64,000 bases of DNA from Sulfitobacter sp. JL08 (GTDB lineage: Bacteria > Pseudomonadota > Alphaproteobacteria > Rhodobacterales > Rhodobacteraceae), in assembly GCF_003352045.1 (NCBI RefSeq), contig NZ_CP025815.1, positions 1,116,001-1,180,000 on the forward strand, read 5' to 3'. Below the pieces are notes generated by a model. It searched no databases. It had not been told where the DNA came from and was given only the letters and a program-made list of their open reading frames with translations. A program made the translations under genes and the position numbers. Below, in pieces: positions 1 through 11,134 of this stretch. The number at the start of each line of letters is the position of its first letter. The stretch's first letter is position 1.

Positions 1-1
1 G

Positions 2-496
2 CTCAAGGTTTATCTGCGCGATCAGGGCATCCGTCACGACATTATAGATGCGTGCATCGCGATGCCTGCAAACGATGACCTGACGCTGCTGGTCAAACGC
101 GCCACTGCGCTGAACGACACTGTCAAAACCGAAGATGGCGAAAACCTGATCCAAGGCTTCAAGCGGGCCAACAACATTCTGTTGCAGGCCGAAGAAAACG
201 ACGGCGTTGAATATTCTTATGGTCCGGACGTCAAATTTGCCGAGGCAGGCGCGGAAACCGAACTGTTTGCCGCACTGGATGCCGCCGAGGCGAAAATCGC
301 CCCTGCCATGGCGCAGGAGGATTTCACCGCCGCGATGCACGCTATGGCCACCCTGCGTGCGCCGATTGATGCGTTTTTTACCGATGTTCAGGTCAACGTC
401 GACAACCAGACGGTGCGGCGCAACCGGCTGAACCTGTTGCACCGTATCCGCACGGTCTGTTCTTCGGTGGCCGATCTGACACGAATAGAAGGCTAA
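2..496 (+). CDS. glyS: Glycyl-tRNA synthetase beta subunit, 3' end (partial)
   Basis: This is the C-terminal part of the GlyS beta chain, which with GlyQ charges tRNA-Gly in the cytoplasm. The open frame enters from the left edge of the window and ends with TAA at 494-496. What is visible is the helical C-terminal anticodon-binding region, with the family-typical run FKRANNIL, the segment FFTDVQVNVDN and the ending RLNLLHRIR. The start and catalytic N-terminus lie outside the window. The PEP-utilising gene follows on the same strand after about 90 bases, an arrangement I remember from other Rhodobacterales. The identity is strong; only the extent is incomplete. Confidence 0.93.
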   Translation, partial: LKVYLRDQGIRHDIIDACIAMPANDDLTLLVKRATALNDTVKTEDGENLIQGFKRANNILLQAEENDGVEYSYGPDVKFAEAGAETELFAALDAAEAKIAPAMAQEDFTAAMHAMATLRAPIDAFFTDVQVNVDNQTVRRNRLNLLHRIRTVCSSVADLTRIEG

Positions 497-588
497 ACAG
501 TCGCATCCCGCGAAACAAAGCCCTACTTGCGCATGGCGGTTCTGTGCCTATGCTGCGCCATCCAACAAAGGTGCCGCAGCGCAGCAAC

Positions 589-3126
589 ATGCATAGAAAC
601 CCGACAACAACCCTGATTTCGGCGGATGCGCCGGTGGCGACCGCAACCCATGGCGGGCGTGCCAAATGCCTGCAACGTCTGGTGCGGCTTGATCTGCCTG
701 TGCCGCGAACGGTCGCGCTGTCCTTTGATGCAGTGCACGGGATTGCATCGGGCGATATGCCGGACATTGCATCGGTCTTGAAGCAATTCGACGCTGGCGA
801 TCTGTTATGTGTGCGCCCTTCATCGGAAGATCCCGATTGGGGCGGGCCGGGCGCGGTTCTGAACATCGGAATGAACGACGCGCGCTATACCCAGTTGTGC
901 GACACGCTGGGCCCGAATGCGGCAAGCGCGCTGTATCTGCGGTTTGTTCAATCCTATGCGATCCACGTGGCACGGCTTGACCCTGATATGTTCGACACGG
1001 TTGATGGTGATGGCCCCGACGCGCTGACCGAAACGCTGCGCGCCTATGAGGACGAAACCGAAGAACCCTTCCCGCAAGAGCCGGTTGTGCAATTGTCGGG
1101 CGTGTTGCGATCCATGGCGCGGGCCTGGGATGGCACATCGGCGCGTCTGCTGCGGCAGGCCAAGGGCGCGCCGGCAGATGCCGGTCTGGGCCTTGTGGTG
1201 CAACAGATGGTGTTTGGTGTCGGGCAGGGCGAAAGCGGGTCAGGCGTTCTGCAACTGGTCGATTCCGTCACGGGCCAGCCGCAGATCACCGGGCGCTACC
1301 TGTCCCAGTCACAGGGCCGGGATGCGTTGCAGGGTGATGCAGCCGCCCTTTATCTGGAGCAGGATCCGCGCGGCCCATCATTGGAAGAACTGGCACCCAA
1401 GGCGTTTGCCGATCTCAAGGCGCATGCCAGCCTGATGCGCACGCAACTGCGCGAGGAAATGCAGGTCGAGTTTGCGTTGCAGGATGGCGTTCTGCACATT
1501 CTGGATGGCGTTCGCGTTGCACGGTCGGCCCGGGCGGCGGTGCGCATTGCGGTGTCACTGGTGCATGACGGGATCATTCCCGCGCAAGAGGCGGTGATGC
1601 GGATCGAACCGCGCACCCTGACGGAATTGCTGCACCGCCAGATCAACCCCGACGCACCCCGCGACGTGCTGGGCGCCGGTATCGCCGCAAGCCCCGGTGC
1701 CGCGACGGGCCGGATCGTGTTTTCGGCGGACGAAGCGCAAGCCAGCGCCGCGCGCGGCGAAGCCTGTGTTCTGGTGCGCCGCGAAACCTCTTCTGAAGAT
1801 GTGCGCGGGATGCATGCGGCCAGCGCCGTTCTGACGGAACGGGGCGGCATCACCAGCCACGCTGCCGTAATCGGGCGCGGAATCGGGGTGCCTTGCGTCG
1901 TTGGCGCGTCTTCGATCCGGTTCCAGACGGCCAAGAAACAGCTGATCGTGCCCGATGGGCGTATCTTGCGCGCCGGCGACATTATTACAGTGGATGGCAC
2001 CAGCGGACAGATCCTTGCCGGAGAGCCGCCGATGCTGGAAGCGGCGCTGGATGACGCGTTTCAGGACTTGATGGGCTGGGCCGACAAAGAGCGCGACATC
2101 GATATTCGCGCCAATGCCGATACGCCCGACGATGCCCAGACGGCCCGTAATTTCAACGCGCAGGGTATCGGCTTGTGCCGGACCGAACACATGTTTTTCG
2201 ATGAAGACCGTCTGACGGTCATGCGCGAAATGATCTTTGCGGATGAAAGCAATGATCGCCGCGCGGTGCTGGCCCGCCTGCTGCCCATGCAGCGCGAGGA
2301 TTTTACCCAACTGTTCCGCATCATGCAGGGCCAGCCGGTGTGCATCCGTCTGTTTGATCCGCCCTTGCACGAATTCCTGCCCTCTGACCGGGACGGCCAG
2401 CGCGAACTGGCCGAAGCGCTGAATTTGCCGGTGTCCGATGTGATCCGCCGTGTCGAGGCGATGGGCGAATACAACCCGATGCTGGGTTTGCGCGGTGTAC
2501 GTCTGGGCATCACGGTGCCCGAAATCTACGACATGCAGGCGCGCGCGATTTTCGAGGCCACGATCGAGGCCAGTATCGACGGAGAGCCGGTGGTGCCGGA
2601 AATCATGATCCCGCTGGTCAGCGCCAAGCGCGAAGTTGAAATGGTCAAGGCGCGGGTGGATGCCGTGGCCGCATCGGTGCGCACCGAAAAGGGCCGTGAT
2701 TTTACCTACCGTCTTGGCGTGATGGTCGAAACACCGCGCGCTGCCTTGCGGGCAGGCGATATCGCGCCCTATGTGTCCTTCCTGAGCTACGGGACAAATG
2801 ACCTGACCCAGATGACATACGGCCTGTCACGCGATGACGCGGGCCGTTTCATGTCGACCTATGTGCAGCAGGGTGTCTTTTCCGAAGACCCGTTCCATGT
2901 GTTGGACGTGGATGGGGTTGGCGAATTGCTAAGCATCGGAGCAGAGCGGGCACGCAATGCGAATCCGCACGTGACATTGTCGATTTGTGGCGAACATGGT
3001 GGCAATCCCGAATCGATTGCATTTTGCCGTCAGGCAGGGTTTGACTATGTTTCGTGCTCTCCTTTCCGCGTTCCGGTGGCCAGATTGGCCGCTGCTCAGT
3101 TGGCGATTTCACACAAAATACAGTGA
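589..3126 (+). CDS. PEP-utilising pyruvate,phosphate dikinase-like protein
   Basis: An 845-residue cytoplasmic protein of the pyruvate,phosphate dikinase family. The swivelling phosphohistidine domain carries GGITSHAA, with the catalytic His near residue 424. The C-terminal PEP/pyruvate barrel has GLCRTEHMFF, the GVMVETPRAA strand, YGTNDLTQMTYGLSRDDAGR and the active-site Cys region SICGEHGGNPES near residue 800. The N-terminal nucleotide-grasp region is short and divergent compared with classical PPDK of about 880 residues, so I cannot tell whether it performs the full ATP/Pi/pyruvate reaction. The ATG at 589 is preferred because family similarity starts there; upstream GTG 544 and ATG 550 would add an unconserved tail. 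It sits just after glyS. Confidence 0.85.
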   Translation: MHRNPTTTLISADAPVATATHGGRAKCLQRLVRLDLPVPRTVALSFDAVHGIASGDMPDIASVLKQFDAGDLLCVRPSSEDPDWGGPGAVLNIGMNDARYTQLCDTLGPNAASALYLRFVQSYAIHVARLDPDMFDTVDGDGPDALTETLRAYEDETEEPFPQEPVVQLSGVLRSMARAWDGTSARLLRQAKGAPADAGLGLVVQQMVFGVGQGESGSGVLQLVDSVTGQPQITGRYLSQSQGRDALQGDAAALYLEQDPRGPSLEELAPKAFADLKAHASLMRTQLREEMQVEFALQDGVLHILDGVRVARSARAAVRIAVSLVHDGIIPAQEAVMRIEPRTLTELLHRQINPDAPRDVLGAGIAASPGAATGRIVFSADEAQASAARGEACVLVRRETSSEDVRGMHAASAVLTERGGITSHAAVIGRGIGVPCVVGASSIRFQTAKKQLIVPDGRILRAGDIITVDGTSGQILAGEPPMLEAALDDAFQDLMGWADKERDIDIRANADTPDDAQTARNFNAQGIGLCRTEHMFFDEDRLTVMREMIFADESNDRRAVLARLLPMQREDFTQLFRIMQGQPVCIRLFDPPLHEFLPSDRDGQRELAEALNLPVSDVIRRVEAMGEYNPMLGLRGVRLGITVPEIYDMQARAIFEATIEASIDGEPVVPEIMIPLVSAKREVEMVKARVDAVAASVRTEKGRDFTYRLGVMVETPRAALRAGDIAPYVSFLSYGTNDLTQMTYGLSRDDAGRFMSTYVQQGVFSEDPFHVLDVDGVGELLSIGAERARNANPHVTLSICGEHGGNPESIAFCRQAGFDYVSCSPFRVPVARLAAAQLAISHKIQ

Positions 3127-3325
3127 TGAAACCCGTTGCCTTCGGCAAAATATGCGCGTCGGCACAATATTCGGTGGGGCGCGGGTAAGCTGGTAAACAG
3201 TGTGTTTCCGCCTATTTTTTGCCCCAAACTGGACGTTATTTCCAAAACTGGTTAGAGACCGCCTTGGTTGCACATCTGGGAGGAGGTGCGCCAACCGCCG
3301 TTTGGGGCTGTGGTTTGGGGCTGTC

Positions 3326-3997
3326 ATGTATTTCTACAAGGTTTGGTGCGCGGCAATAGCCGTGATTGGTGTTGGGTTTGTTATGGCGTTTTCTGCGGAA
3401 GGCGCGCTGGCATCAGACGCAACATTCCGGACCGCAATGGCGCAGGAACGGCAGTCGTTGACGGCAGTGCCGGACACGCGGATCAGGAAACTGGTGTCAG
3501 AGCCAAAGCAGCGTCCGGCGACCATCTCGTTCTCGAAATCCTGGTTGGATTCGCAACCCAAGGCCGACGGCGATGCGCAATGGCGCTGCCTGTCCGAAGC
3601 GCTGTATTTCGAGGCGCGCGGTGAATCCGTAAGAGGCCAGTTCGCAGTCGCCGAGGTGATCCTGAACCGTGTGGAAAGCAGCCGTTTTCCCGGTACGCTG
3701 TGTGGCGTGATCAATCAGGGAACCGGCAAGAAGTATCAGTGCCAGTTCACCTACACCTGTGATGGCAACAAGGAAGTGATCCGCGAGCCGAAAGCTTACG
3801 AACGCGTCAGCAAGGTTGCGCGGGCAGTGCTGGATGGCGCCGCACCCGACCTCACGAACGGGGCCACGCATTATCACACCACTGCCGTGCGTCCTAAATG
3901 GGCGCGGGTTTACACAAAAACGGCCAATATCGGCGTACACATTTTCTACCGGCACAACTATCGTGCCGCGTCGGTCAGCACGCAGTCCAAACCCTAG
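3326..3997 (+). CDS. SleB-type cell wall hydrolase
   Basis: A 223-residue exported protein with a Hydrolase_2 (SleB-like) domain, a family that cleaves peptidoglycan. The N-terminus from the ATG at 3326 is a signal-type hydrophobic segment ending near SAEGALASD. The domain begins near residue 90 with CLSEALYFEARGES, followed by QFAVAEVILNRV and CQFTYTCDG, the usual acidic and cysteine landmarks of this fold. Upstream in-frame sequence back to 3200 would precede the signal peptide, so it is not used. Nearby genes concern folate and cell-wall precursor synthesis. Substrate specificity cannot be read from the sequence. Confidence 0.85.
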   Translation: MYFYKVWCAAIAVIGVGFVMAFSAEGALASDATFRTAMAQERQSLTAVPDTRIRKLVSEPKQRPATISFSKSWLDSQPKADGDAQWRCLSEALYFEARGESVRGQFAVAEVILNRVESSRFPGTLCGVINQGTGKKYQCQFTYTCDGNKEVIREPKAYERVSKVARAVLDGAAPDLTNGATHYHTTAVRPKWARVYTKTANIGVHIFYRHNYRAASVSTQSKP

Positions 3998-4154
3998 GGG
4001 GTTCGGGCCGCTGGCCCATCAACGCCTGAACCGTTTTCAAAATTTCCCTGTCCAAGACGCTTTCGGCCGCTGGTATGGCGCGTGCAGGGCTGCTATTCGG
4101 TCGCCACGCATTTATGGTGCAGCCCAAACAGATACGAAAAAAGGCCCGTTTCCC

Positions 4155-5075
4155 ATGACTTCCGAAATTCGTCTGGCCTTTGCGCATCCGTCTGAACGAT
4201 CCGAAGCAACCGCGCCGGATGCGCCGCTTGATAGAATTTCGCTGCGCGACCACATTGTCGAAGTCGAGATCGGCGCGTTTCAGGCGGAACGGGGCACCAC
4301 CCAGAGGATCTGTTTCAACATCGTAGTCGAAGTGCGCCCGCTGAGCGGACAGATTGATGACGATGTAGACCGTATCCTGTCCTATGATCGTGTGACCGAA
4401 GCCATCGCGCACGAACTTGCCGAAGAGCGGTTGAACCTGCTGGAAACGCTGGCTGGCCGTATTGCCGACCGCATCCTGCTGGAACCGCAGGCGATGCGGG
4501 CCTTTGTGCGGATTGAAAAGCTGGATCGCGGCCCCGGTGCTTTGGGTGTCGAAATTGTGCGCTCTCGCGTTCAGGATACAGCGCCAGCTCCGGCAGGCCA
4601 GACGCTGTCACCCGAACTGGTCTATCTGTCGAATGACGCGATTGCGTCGCCCAATCTGACAAGCTGGGTTGACCAGTTGGAAAATATGGGCCGCCCGCTG
4701 ATCCTGTGTGTCGGGGCGGCAGACGCCCCCGCCCCGAAAGCGCAACACAAACTGGCGCAACGCCGGATTGATCTGTTGGCGATCGAACAGAACGCGTGGG
4801 TTCTGGCGGCGCGTGATGCGCGCTGTGTCGTGGTTTCAACCCGGACCGAACTGGACTGGGCCATGAAGAACGGCCAGATCAGCGTATGGGCGCCCTCCAA
4901 GATCGTTCTTGACGCTGTCGATGGCCCATCGGCCCATCCCAGCGATGCAGTTGCGCTGGCCGCGTGGTTTGCGGCGACATTCCACGCGGGTGAAATGCTG
5001 GTGATCGGGTCTGACCTGCCCACCGCCCCTGACGTGCCATTGCGCGCGATTCCGGTGGATCAAAAGACGATCTGA
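4155..5075 (+). CDS. folB: Dihydroneopterin aldolase with a long C-terminal extension
   Basis: Residues about 24-140 are a FolB domain (dihydroneopterin to 6-hydroxymethyl-dihydropterin, folate pathway): ISLRDHIVEVEIGAF is the usual start and LNLLETLAGRIADR the helix before the second half. The protein is 306 residues, whereas stand-alone FolB is near 120. The extra C-terminal stretch (about residues 155-306) has strands and the segment HPSDAVALAAWFAATFHAGE, which recalls the end of amino-acid-kinase-fold proteins; that comparison is my inference. The start at ATG 4155 follows a long non-coding leader. folP begins 41 bases after the stop, so this is the first gene of a folB-folP-glmM run. Confidence 0.85.
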   Translation: MTSEIRLAFAHPSERSEATAPDAPLDRISLRDHIVEVEIGAFQAERGTTQRICFNIVVEVRPLSGQIDDDVDRILSYDRVTEAIAHELAEERLNLLETLAGRIADRILLEPQAMRAFVRIEKLDRGPGALGVEIVRSRVQDTAPAPAGQTLSPELVYLSNDAIASPNLTSWVDQLENMGRPLILCVGAADAPAPKAQHKLAQRRIDLLAIEQNAWVLAARDARCVVVSTRTELDWAMKNGQISVWAPSKIVLDAVDGPSAHPSDAVALAAWFAATFHAGEMLVIGSDLPTAPDVPLRAIPVDQKTI

Positions 5076-5116
5076 CGGCGCTTGCCTTTGGGCGCCGCAT
5101 CGCGCAGGAAAGGGCC

Positions 5117-6133
5117 ATGAAGTCCTATTATCGCCCGATCCCAATGATGGAACCGGCCAGCACCGCGCACGCGGCCCAACTGGCAGGGGGGCTTTGCTTT
5201 GCGTCCCATGTTGAATGTCTGTCGCGCGAAACCAAACCCAAGATCATACCGCTGTCAGATGTGCCGGAAAACGCGCGCCAGGCCATGACAGCGCCGCGCG
5301 CACCGATTGCCGGCCTGAGTTTGGATAGGCCGCGCCTGATGGGCATCCTGAATGTCACACCTGACAGTTTTTCCGATGACGGAGTGCACGGGGCACCCGA
5401 TGCGGCGATCCGTTCCGCGCTCGACATGGTGCAGGCGGGGGCCGACATGATCGACATCGGCGGAGAATCGACGCGCCCCGGTGCGGTAACAGTGTCTGTT
5501 GCCGATGAAATCGCGCGCACGGCACAGGTTATCGCAGGGGTGCGCGCGCGAACAGAAACGCCAATTTCCATCGATACGCGTAAAGCCGCGGTGGCCAAGG
5601 CGGCGCTGGGCGCGGGGGCAAATCTGGTGAACGATGTGTCGGGTTTTACCTTTGATCCGAACCTGGCGAAACTTTGTGCGCAGCGCGCTGTGCCGGTCTG
5701 CGTCATGCATGCCCAGGGCGATCCGGCCACGATGCAGGACAACCCGCACTACGACAATGTGTTGTTGGATGTGTATGATTATCTGGAAGAAAGGGTAGAT
5801 TTGCTTGTGTCTTGCGGTGTCGAAAGGTCTTGTATTCTGGTTGATCCAGGGATCGGCTTCGGCAAGACGCAGGCGCATAATCTGGCCCTTTTGCGCCGCA
5901 TCAGCCTGTTTCACACGCTGGGTTGTCCGGTTCTGCTGGGCGCGTCGCGCAAACGGTTCATCGGAACCATCGGGCAGGAACCTGTCGCCGCAGCTCGCGC
6001 GCCGGGGTCGATTGCGGTGGCCCTTGCGGTACTGGGGCAGGGCGTGCAATTTTTGCGTGTGCATGATGTGGCGATGACGAAACAGGCCGTCAGATTGCAC
6101 GATGCCATTTGGGATGAGGACCGTCATGAGTAA
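5117..6133 (+). CDS. folP: Dihydropteroate synthase
   Basis: A 338-residue enzyme that condenses hydroxymethyl-dihydropterin pyrophosphate with p-aminobenzoate. The TIM-barrel signatures are clear: [15 protein letters not shown] near residue 75, [13 protein letters not shown] near 112, [22 protein letters not shown], and [15 protein letters not shown] near the end, which ends with the RVHD motif. It has about 60 N-terminal residues more than the compact E. coli enzyme, but they stay in frame with the ATG at 5117. The 3' end overlaps the glmM start by 8 bases (ATGAGTAA), indicating translational coupling. Confidence 0.95.
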   Translation: MKSYYRPIPMMEPASTAHAAQLAGGLCFASHVECLSRETKPKIIPLSDVPENARQAMTAPRAPIAGLSLDRPRLMGILNVTPDSFSDDGVHGAPDAAIRSALDMVQAGADMIDIGGESTRPGAVTVSVADEIARTAQVIAGVRARTETPISIDTRKAAVAKAALGAGANLVNDVSGFTFDPNLAKLCAQRAVPVCVMHAQGDPATMQDNPHYDNVLLDVYDYLEERVDLLVSCGVERSCILVDPGIGFGKTQAHNLALLRRISLFHTLGCPVLLGASRKRFIGTIGQEPVAAARAPGSIAVALAVLGQGVQFLRVHDVAMTKQAVRLHDAIWDEDRHE

Positions 6134-7472
6134 GCTTTTTGGAACGGACGGTGTGCGCGGCACGGCCAATACCTATCCGATGACGGCAGAAATGGCTCTT
6201 AAAATAGGGGCCGCCGTGGGCCGGTACTTCCGCCGCGACAGCAAGGGCGTGCACCGGGTCATCATCGGCAAGGACACCCGCCTGTCGGGCTATATGTTCG
6301 AAAGCGCGCTGACTGCCGGGCTGACATCGACGGGCATGAATGTACTGACCCTTGGCCCGGTGCCAACGCCTGCGGTCGGGTTGATGACGCGATCCATGCG
6401 CGGTGATCTGGGGGTGATGATTTCGGCCAGCCACAACCCGGCGGAAGACAACGGGATCAAGTTTTTCGGCCCCGACGGATACAAGCTGTCCGATCAGGCC
6501 GAAGCCGAGATCGAGGCGCTGGTAAACACAGGCGTCGAACCGGCGCAGGCGGGCAATATCGGGCGTGCAAGACGCATCGATGATGCACGGTTCCGCTATG
6601 CCGAGCGGGTCAAATCCACCTTTCCGTCTGATCTGCGGCTGGATGGCGTCAAGGTCGTAATCGATTGCGCCAATGGGGCGGCGTGGCGCGCGGCCCCCGA
6701 AATCCTGTGGGAACTGGGTGCCGATGTTGTCCCTCTGGGGGTGGCCCCTGATGGGTTGAACATCAACAAGGATTGCGGCTCGACCCATCCGCAAAGGGCC
6801 GCCGAAACAGTTGTTGCCCATGGCGCGGATGTTGGCATTTGCCTGGATGGCGATGCCGACCGCGTGATTATCATAGACGAGTCGGGCAAAATTGCCGACG
6901 GCGATCAGATCATGGCGTTGCTGGCGGCGCGCTGGGCCAGCGAAAACCGCCTGAAAGGCGGGGCGCTGGTTGCAACGGTAATGTCGAACCTGGGGCTGGA
7001 ACGGTTTCTGGCCGGGCATAACATCGGTCTGGAACGCACCGCCGTGGGCGACCGGTACGTTGTCGAACGAATGCGTGAGGGCGGATTTAATCTGGGTGGC
7101 GAACAATCGGGCCATATCGTGATGTCCGATTACGCCACAACGGGCGACGGATTGATGGCCGGCCTTCAGTTTTTGGCCGAAATGATCCGTTCGTCCCGAC
7201 CGGCCAGCGCCTTGCTGCATAGTTTTGACCCAGTGCCGCAATTGTTAAAGAATGTACGGTATTCTGTAGGTCAAGCGCCGTTGGAAGTTGAAAAAGTGAA
7301 AGCGGCGATTGCGCAAACCGAGGCGGATTTGCATGGAAAAGGCCGCTTGCTGATCCGGAAATCGGGAACCGAGCCTTTGGTGCGCGTCATGGCGGAATGC
7401 GAGGATGCGGATCTTCTGGAACGCGCCGTCGATCGTGTTGTCGATGCGGTTACCGATGCCGTGGCGTCCTAG
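6126..7472 (+). CDS. glmM: Phosphoglucosamine mutase
   Basis: Converts glucosamine-6-phosphate to glucosamine-1-phosphate for UDP-GlcNAc and peptidoglycan synthesis. The protein is 448 residues, the normal length, and begins [15 protein letters not shown]. The phosphoserine loop [13 protein letters not shown] places the catalytic Ser at residue 102. The magnesium loop is GDADRV, the sugar-binding loop is GGEQSGH, and the phosphate-binding end is [12 protein letters not shown]. It overlaps the end of folP, a common pairing, and its last 23 bases overlap the converging end of an EamA gene on the other strand. Confidence 0.97.
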   Translation: MSKLFGTDGVRGTANTYPMTAEMALKIGAAVGRYFRRDSKGVHRVIIGKDTRLSGYMFESALTAGLTSTGMNVLTLGPVPTPAVGLMTRSMRGDLGVMISASHNPAEDNGIKFFGPDGYKLSDQAEAEIEALVNTGVEPAQAGNIGRARRIDDARFRYAERVKSTFPSDLRLDGVKVVIDCANGAAWRAAPEILWELGADVVPLGVAPDGLNINKDCGSTHPQRAAETVVAHGADVGICLDGDADRVIIIDESGKIADGDQIMALLAARWASENRLKGGALVATVMSNLGLERFLAGHNIGLERTAVGDRYVVERMREGGFNLGGEQSGHIVMSDYATTGDGLMAGLQFLAEMIRSSRPASALLHSFDPVPQLLKNVRYSVGQAPLEVEKVKAAIAQTEADLHGKGRLLIRKSGTEPLVRVMAECEDADLLERAVDRVVDAVTDAVAS

Positions 7473-8394
7473 CGCGGACGCTGTTGATCAATCGCGAAAT
7501 CGCGCCGTACTGGCTTAACCCGACGCCGCCAAGGATCAGACCCATTGCCAGCAAGAGCGAAGGAGGCAAGGGTTCCGACAGGATCAGTGCACCCAAAATG
7601 ACCGACCAGACCGGCACCTGATAGCCGGTCAGACTCATGAACACCGGGCCCGCCGTGCGCACCACCAGCACCCGCAACAGGTTCGCCGCCGCAGTCGGGA
7701 TCAGCCCCAGCACAGCCAGTACAATCAGCGTCTGGCGATCAGGCATCGGTGGCGGCCCTTCGACGGCCCACGCAACCGGAACCACGATGGCCGATCCGAT
7801 CAGCAACAGCACCGTGGCAAGCCCGATCGGATCAATCGCCGGCAGACGCCGCATCAGAACCGAACTGAAACCGTAGCAGGTGGCGGCCCCCAGACACGCG
7901 ATCCGCCCCGGTGTTTCAAATGCGGCACCGCTGCTTTCAAAGGCGTTTCCGCCGATCAGAACCACCACGCCGCAAAACCCGATCACGAACCCAAGCGCCT
8001 TACGCCATGTCATCCGTTCGCCCGGCACCAGAAAATGCGCCAGTGGCAGAACCATCAATGGGCCGGTTGCCATCGACACACCGGCAAATCCGGACGTAAC
8101 ATATTGCTGCCCCCAACTGAGCAGCATGAATGGCGTTGCCGCACTGAACGCGCCTGCGGCCAGCAAGGTCATCAGATTGGCCCGTGTCGGTCGGGCCTGA
8201 AACAGCCGCGCGCCGCGCACGGCCCAGATCAGCCCCATCAGCGCCGCGGCAAAGCCGATCCGGGCAGCCGCCAGCCAGAACGGGGTGATCCCCCGCAGTG
8301 CGATTTCGATAACAATAAAGGTGGCGCCCCATGTCAGGCCCAGAGTGGCCACCATCACCCAGCTTTTCAGTGTGATTTCAGGGGGCTGTGTCAT
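7450..8394 (-). CDS. EamA-family (DMT) transporter
   Basis: A 314-residue inner-membrane protein with ten predicted hydrophobic segments arranged as two EamA repeats. The first repeat starts [19 protein letters not shown] and the second ends in [10 protein letters not shown]. The ATG at 8394 is preferred; a longer frame back to 8574 adds an unrelated hydrophilic tail. The family exports small metabolites such as amino acids, but the substrate is unknown. A paralogue lies directly upstream on the same strand (8528-9433). The end overlaps glmM tail to tail by 23 bases. Confidence 0.87.
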   Translation of the reverse strand: MTQPPEITLKSWVMVATLGLTWGATFIVIEIALRGITPFWLAAARIGFAAALMGLIWAVRGARLFQARPTRANLMTLLAAGAFSAATPFMLLSWGQQYVTSGFAGVSMATGPLMVLPLAHFLVPGERMTWRKALGFVIGFCGVVVLIGGNAFESSGAAFETPGRIACLGAATCYGFSSVLMRRLPAIDPIGLATVLLLIGSAIVVPVAWAVEGPPPMPDRQTLIVLAVLGLIPTAAANLLRVLVVRTAGPVFMSLTGYQVPVWSVILGALILSEPLPPSLLLAMGLILGGVGLSQYGAISRLINSVRARTPRHR

Positions 8395-8527
8395 GGTGGC
8401 CTTTTGCGGATTGAAATGCGTAGGCCATCGGGATGGCGGACACAGAATGCGTTGTTTCGGTGACTTGTGATGCAATGTGTTGAGCGCGACAAGGTATTCT
8501 TTGTCTGCTTCCTTGATGCAAAACCAG

Positions 8528-9433
8528 TCAGACGAGCGCGCGCACCCGCTTGCGACTAAGCAACAGGCCACCAAGGATCAGCGCGAGCGATATCAGCAAC
8601 TGGGGCGGCAGCACCTCATTCAGCAGCAGTGCGCCAAACAGCACCGACCAGACCGGCACCTGATAGTTGACCATCGATAGAAAACTGGGCCCGGCATCGC
8701 GGATCACCTGCACCAGCAGAATCTGTGCCAGCGCCGTTGGCAACAGCCCCAGATAAAGGATCGCCGCCAGCGACAGGGTATCGGGGCGGGCGGGAACGCC
8801 TTCTTGCCAAAGTGCGACTGGCACGATCATGACAGCGGCGCACAGCATGGCCGCTGCGGATAGGGACAGCATGTTCGTGGCCGGGCACAGCCGCGTGACA
8901 ATGGCCCCGATGGCATAACACAGCGCCGCGCCCAGACAGGCGACACGCGCCAGAGCCTCGTAATCGCTGCCGATGCTTTGAAACGCGTCCAGACCGATCA
9001 GAACAATTACCCCGGAAAACCCGATCAGAAAACTGATGCCGCGCCGCAATGTCATGTGTTCGCTTGGGACGAAAAAATGCGCCAGAGGCAATACAAACAG
9101 CGGCACGACCGCCATGCAGACACCGGCGAACCCGCTGGCCACATAGGTTTGCCCCCAGCTGAGCAGGGTAAAAGGCAGCGCGTTCGAAAACAGCCCCATC
9201 GCCGCCGCTGCGGCCCAGATGGCGCGCCCCTGCGGCGCGGACCAGTCCGGCAGGCTGACGCCAAGCGCGCGTATCATGATGTAAAGCGTCAGCGCCCCGA
9301 TGCTGATACGCGCGGCCGCCACGCTGATCGGCGCGAACCCGTTCAGGGCGACCGACACAAACATAAAGGACGCGCCCCAGATCATGCCAAGCAGAACAAG
9401 TTTGGCCCAGTTGCGGGCACCGGGATTGGGCAT
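8528..9433 (-). CDS. EamA-family (DMT) transporter, tandem paralogue
   Basis: A 301-residue membrane protein with the same two-repeat EamA layout as its neighbour: WAKLVLLGMIWGASFMFVS at the start, SWGQTYVASGFAGVCMA in the middle (the neighbour has [17 protein letters not shown]) and [15 protein letters not shown] near the end. The shared motifs show a tandem duplication followed by divergence. The substrate is unknown. It starts at ATG 9433, and the ilvC terminator region lies just upstream. Confidence 0.87.
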   Translation of the reverse strand: MPNPGARNWAKLVLLGMIWGASFMFVSVALNGFAPISVAAARISIGALTLYIMIRALGVSLPDWSAPQGRAIWAAAAAMGLFSNALPFTLLSWGQTYVASGFAGVCMAVVPLFVLPLAHFFVPSEHMTLRRGISFLIGFSGVIVLIGLDAFQSIGSDYEALARVACLGAALCYAIGAIVTRLCPATNMLSLSAAAMLCAAVMIVPVALWQEGVPARPDTLSLAAILYLGLLPTALAQILLVQVIRDAGPSFLSMVNYQVPVWSVLFGALLLNEVLPPQLLISLALILGGLLLSRKRVRALV

Positions 9434-9450
9434 GGAGGGGCGTGTCCTTG

Positions 9451-9483
9451 AAAAGAAAGGGGGTGCCCGCGTGTGGCACCCCC
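9451..9483 (-). terminator. Rho-independent terminator after ilvC
   Basis: On the minus strand, 9-bp perfectly paired arms (9459-9467 and 9475-9483, GGGGGTGCC and its complement) enclose a 7-base loop and are followed by a T-rich run (9451-9458). It lies 36 bases past the ilvC stop and just before the next gene on the same strand. Confidence 0.8.
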
Positions 9484-9518
9484 CGTGGAGATCAGGGCGG
9501 GATGTTTCCCGCGCGCAA

Positions 9519-10678
<1,160 letters not shown>

Positions 10679-11134
10679 ATGCTTGACGACAGTGATCGTC
10701 GCCTGTTGCGCCAGTTGCAGGCGGAACCCAGCCTTGCCACGTCCGAACTGGCCGAACGGTGCGGCCTGACGCCGGGCACCTGTGCGCGCCGGTTGGAGCG
10801 GTTGCAGGCCAATGGCGTGTTGCAGGGGCAGGGGATCAGGATCAACTGGGCCGCACTGGGCTTTACTGTCGAGGTCAGCCTGCGGATCACGCTGGACAAG
10901 ACTCAGCCGCGCGCCTTTGACGATTTCATTGCCGCCGCGCGCGAGGTGCCGGAAGTTCTGGAAATCCAGACCTTTCTGGGCAGTGTCGATGCGCGTCTTT
11001 CAGTGATCGCGCGGGATATGGCGCATTATCAGCAAATCTATCGCAGCCAGATTCTGACCCTGCCCCATATCGCCGATATCGAGGCGCTGATGCAGATTGC
11101 ACGGATCAAGGCCGATGACAGGGTGCCGGTATGA
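10679..11134 (+). CDS. Lrp/AsnC-family transcriptional regulator
   Basis: A 151-residue cytoplasmic regulator. The N-terminal winged helix reads LDDSDRRLLRQLQAEPSLAT, with recognition around TSELAERCGLTPGTCARRLERL. The C-terminal RAM (amino-acid-binding) domain spans about residues 65-145. ATG 10679 is chosen over 10658 because the family starts at this Leu-Asp motif. It is divergent from ilvC and overlaps the next regulator by four bases (ATGA). The ligand is unknown; branched-chain amino acids are a guess from context. Confidence 0.88.
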   Translation: MLDDSDRRLLRQLQAEPSLATSELAERCGLTPGTCARRLERLQANGVLQGQGIRINWAALGFTVEVSLRITLDKTQPRAFDDFIAAAREVPEVLEIQTFLGSVDARLSVIARDMAHYQQIYRSQILTLPHIADIEALMQIARIKADDRVPV

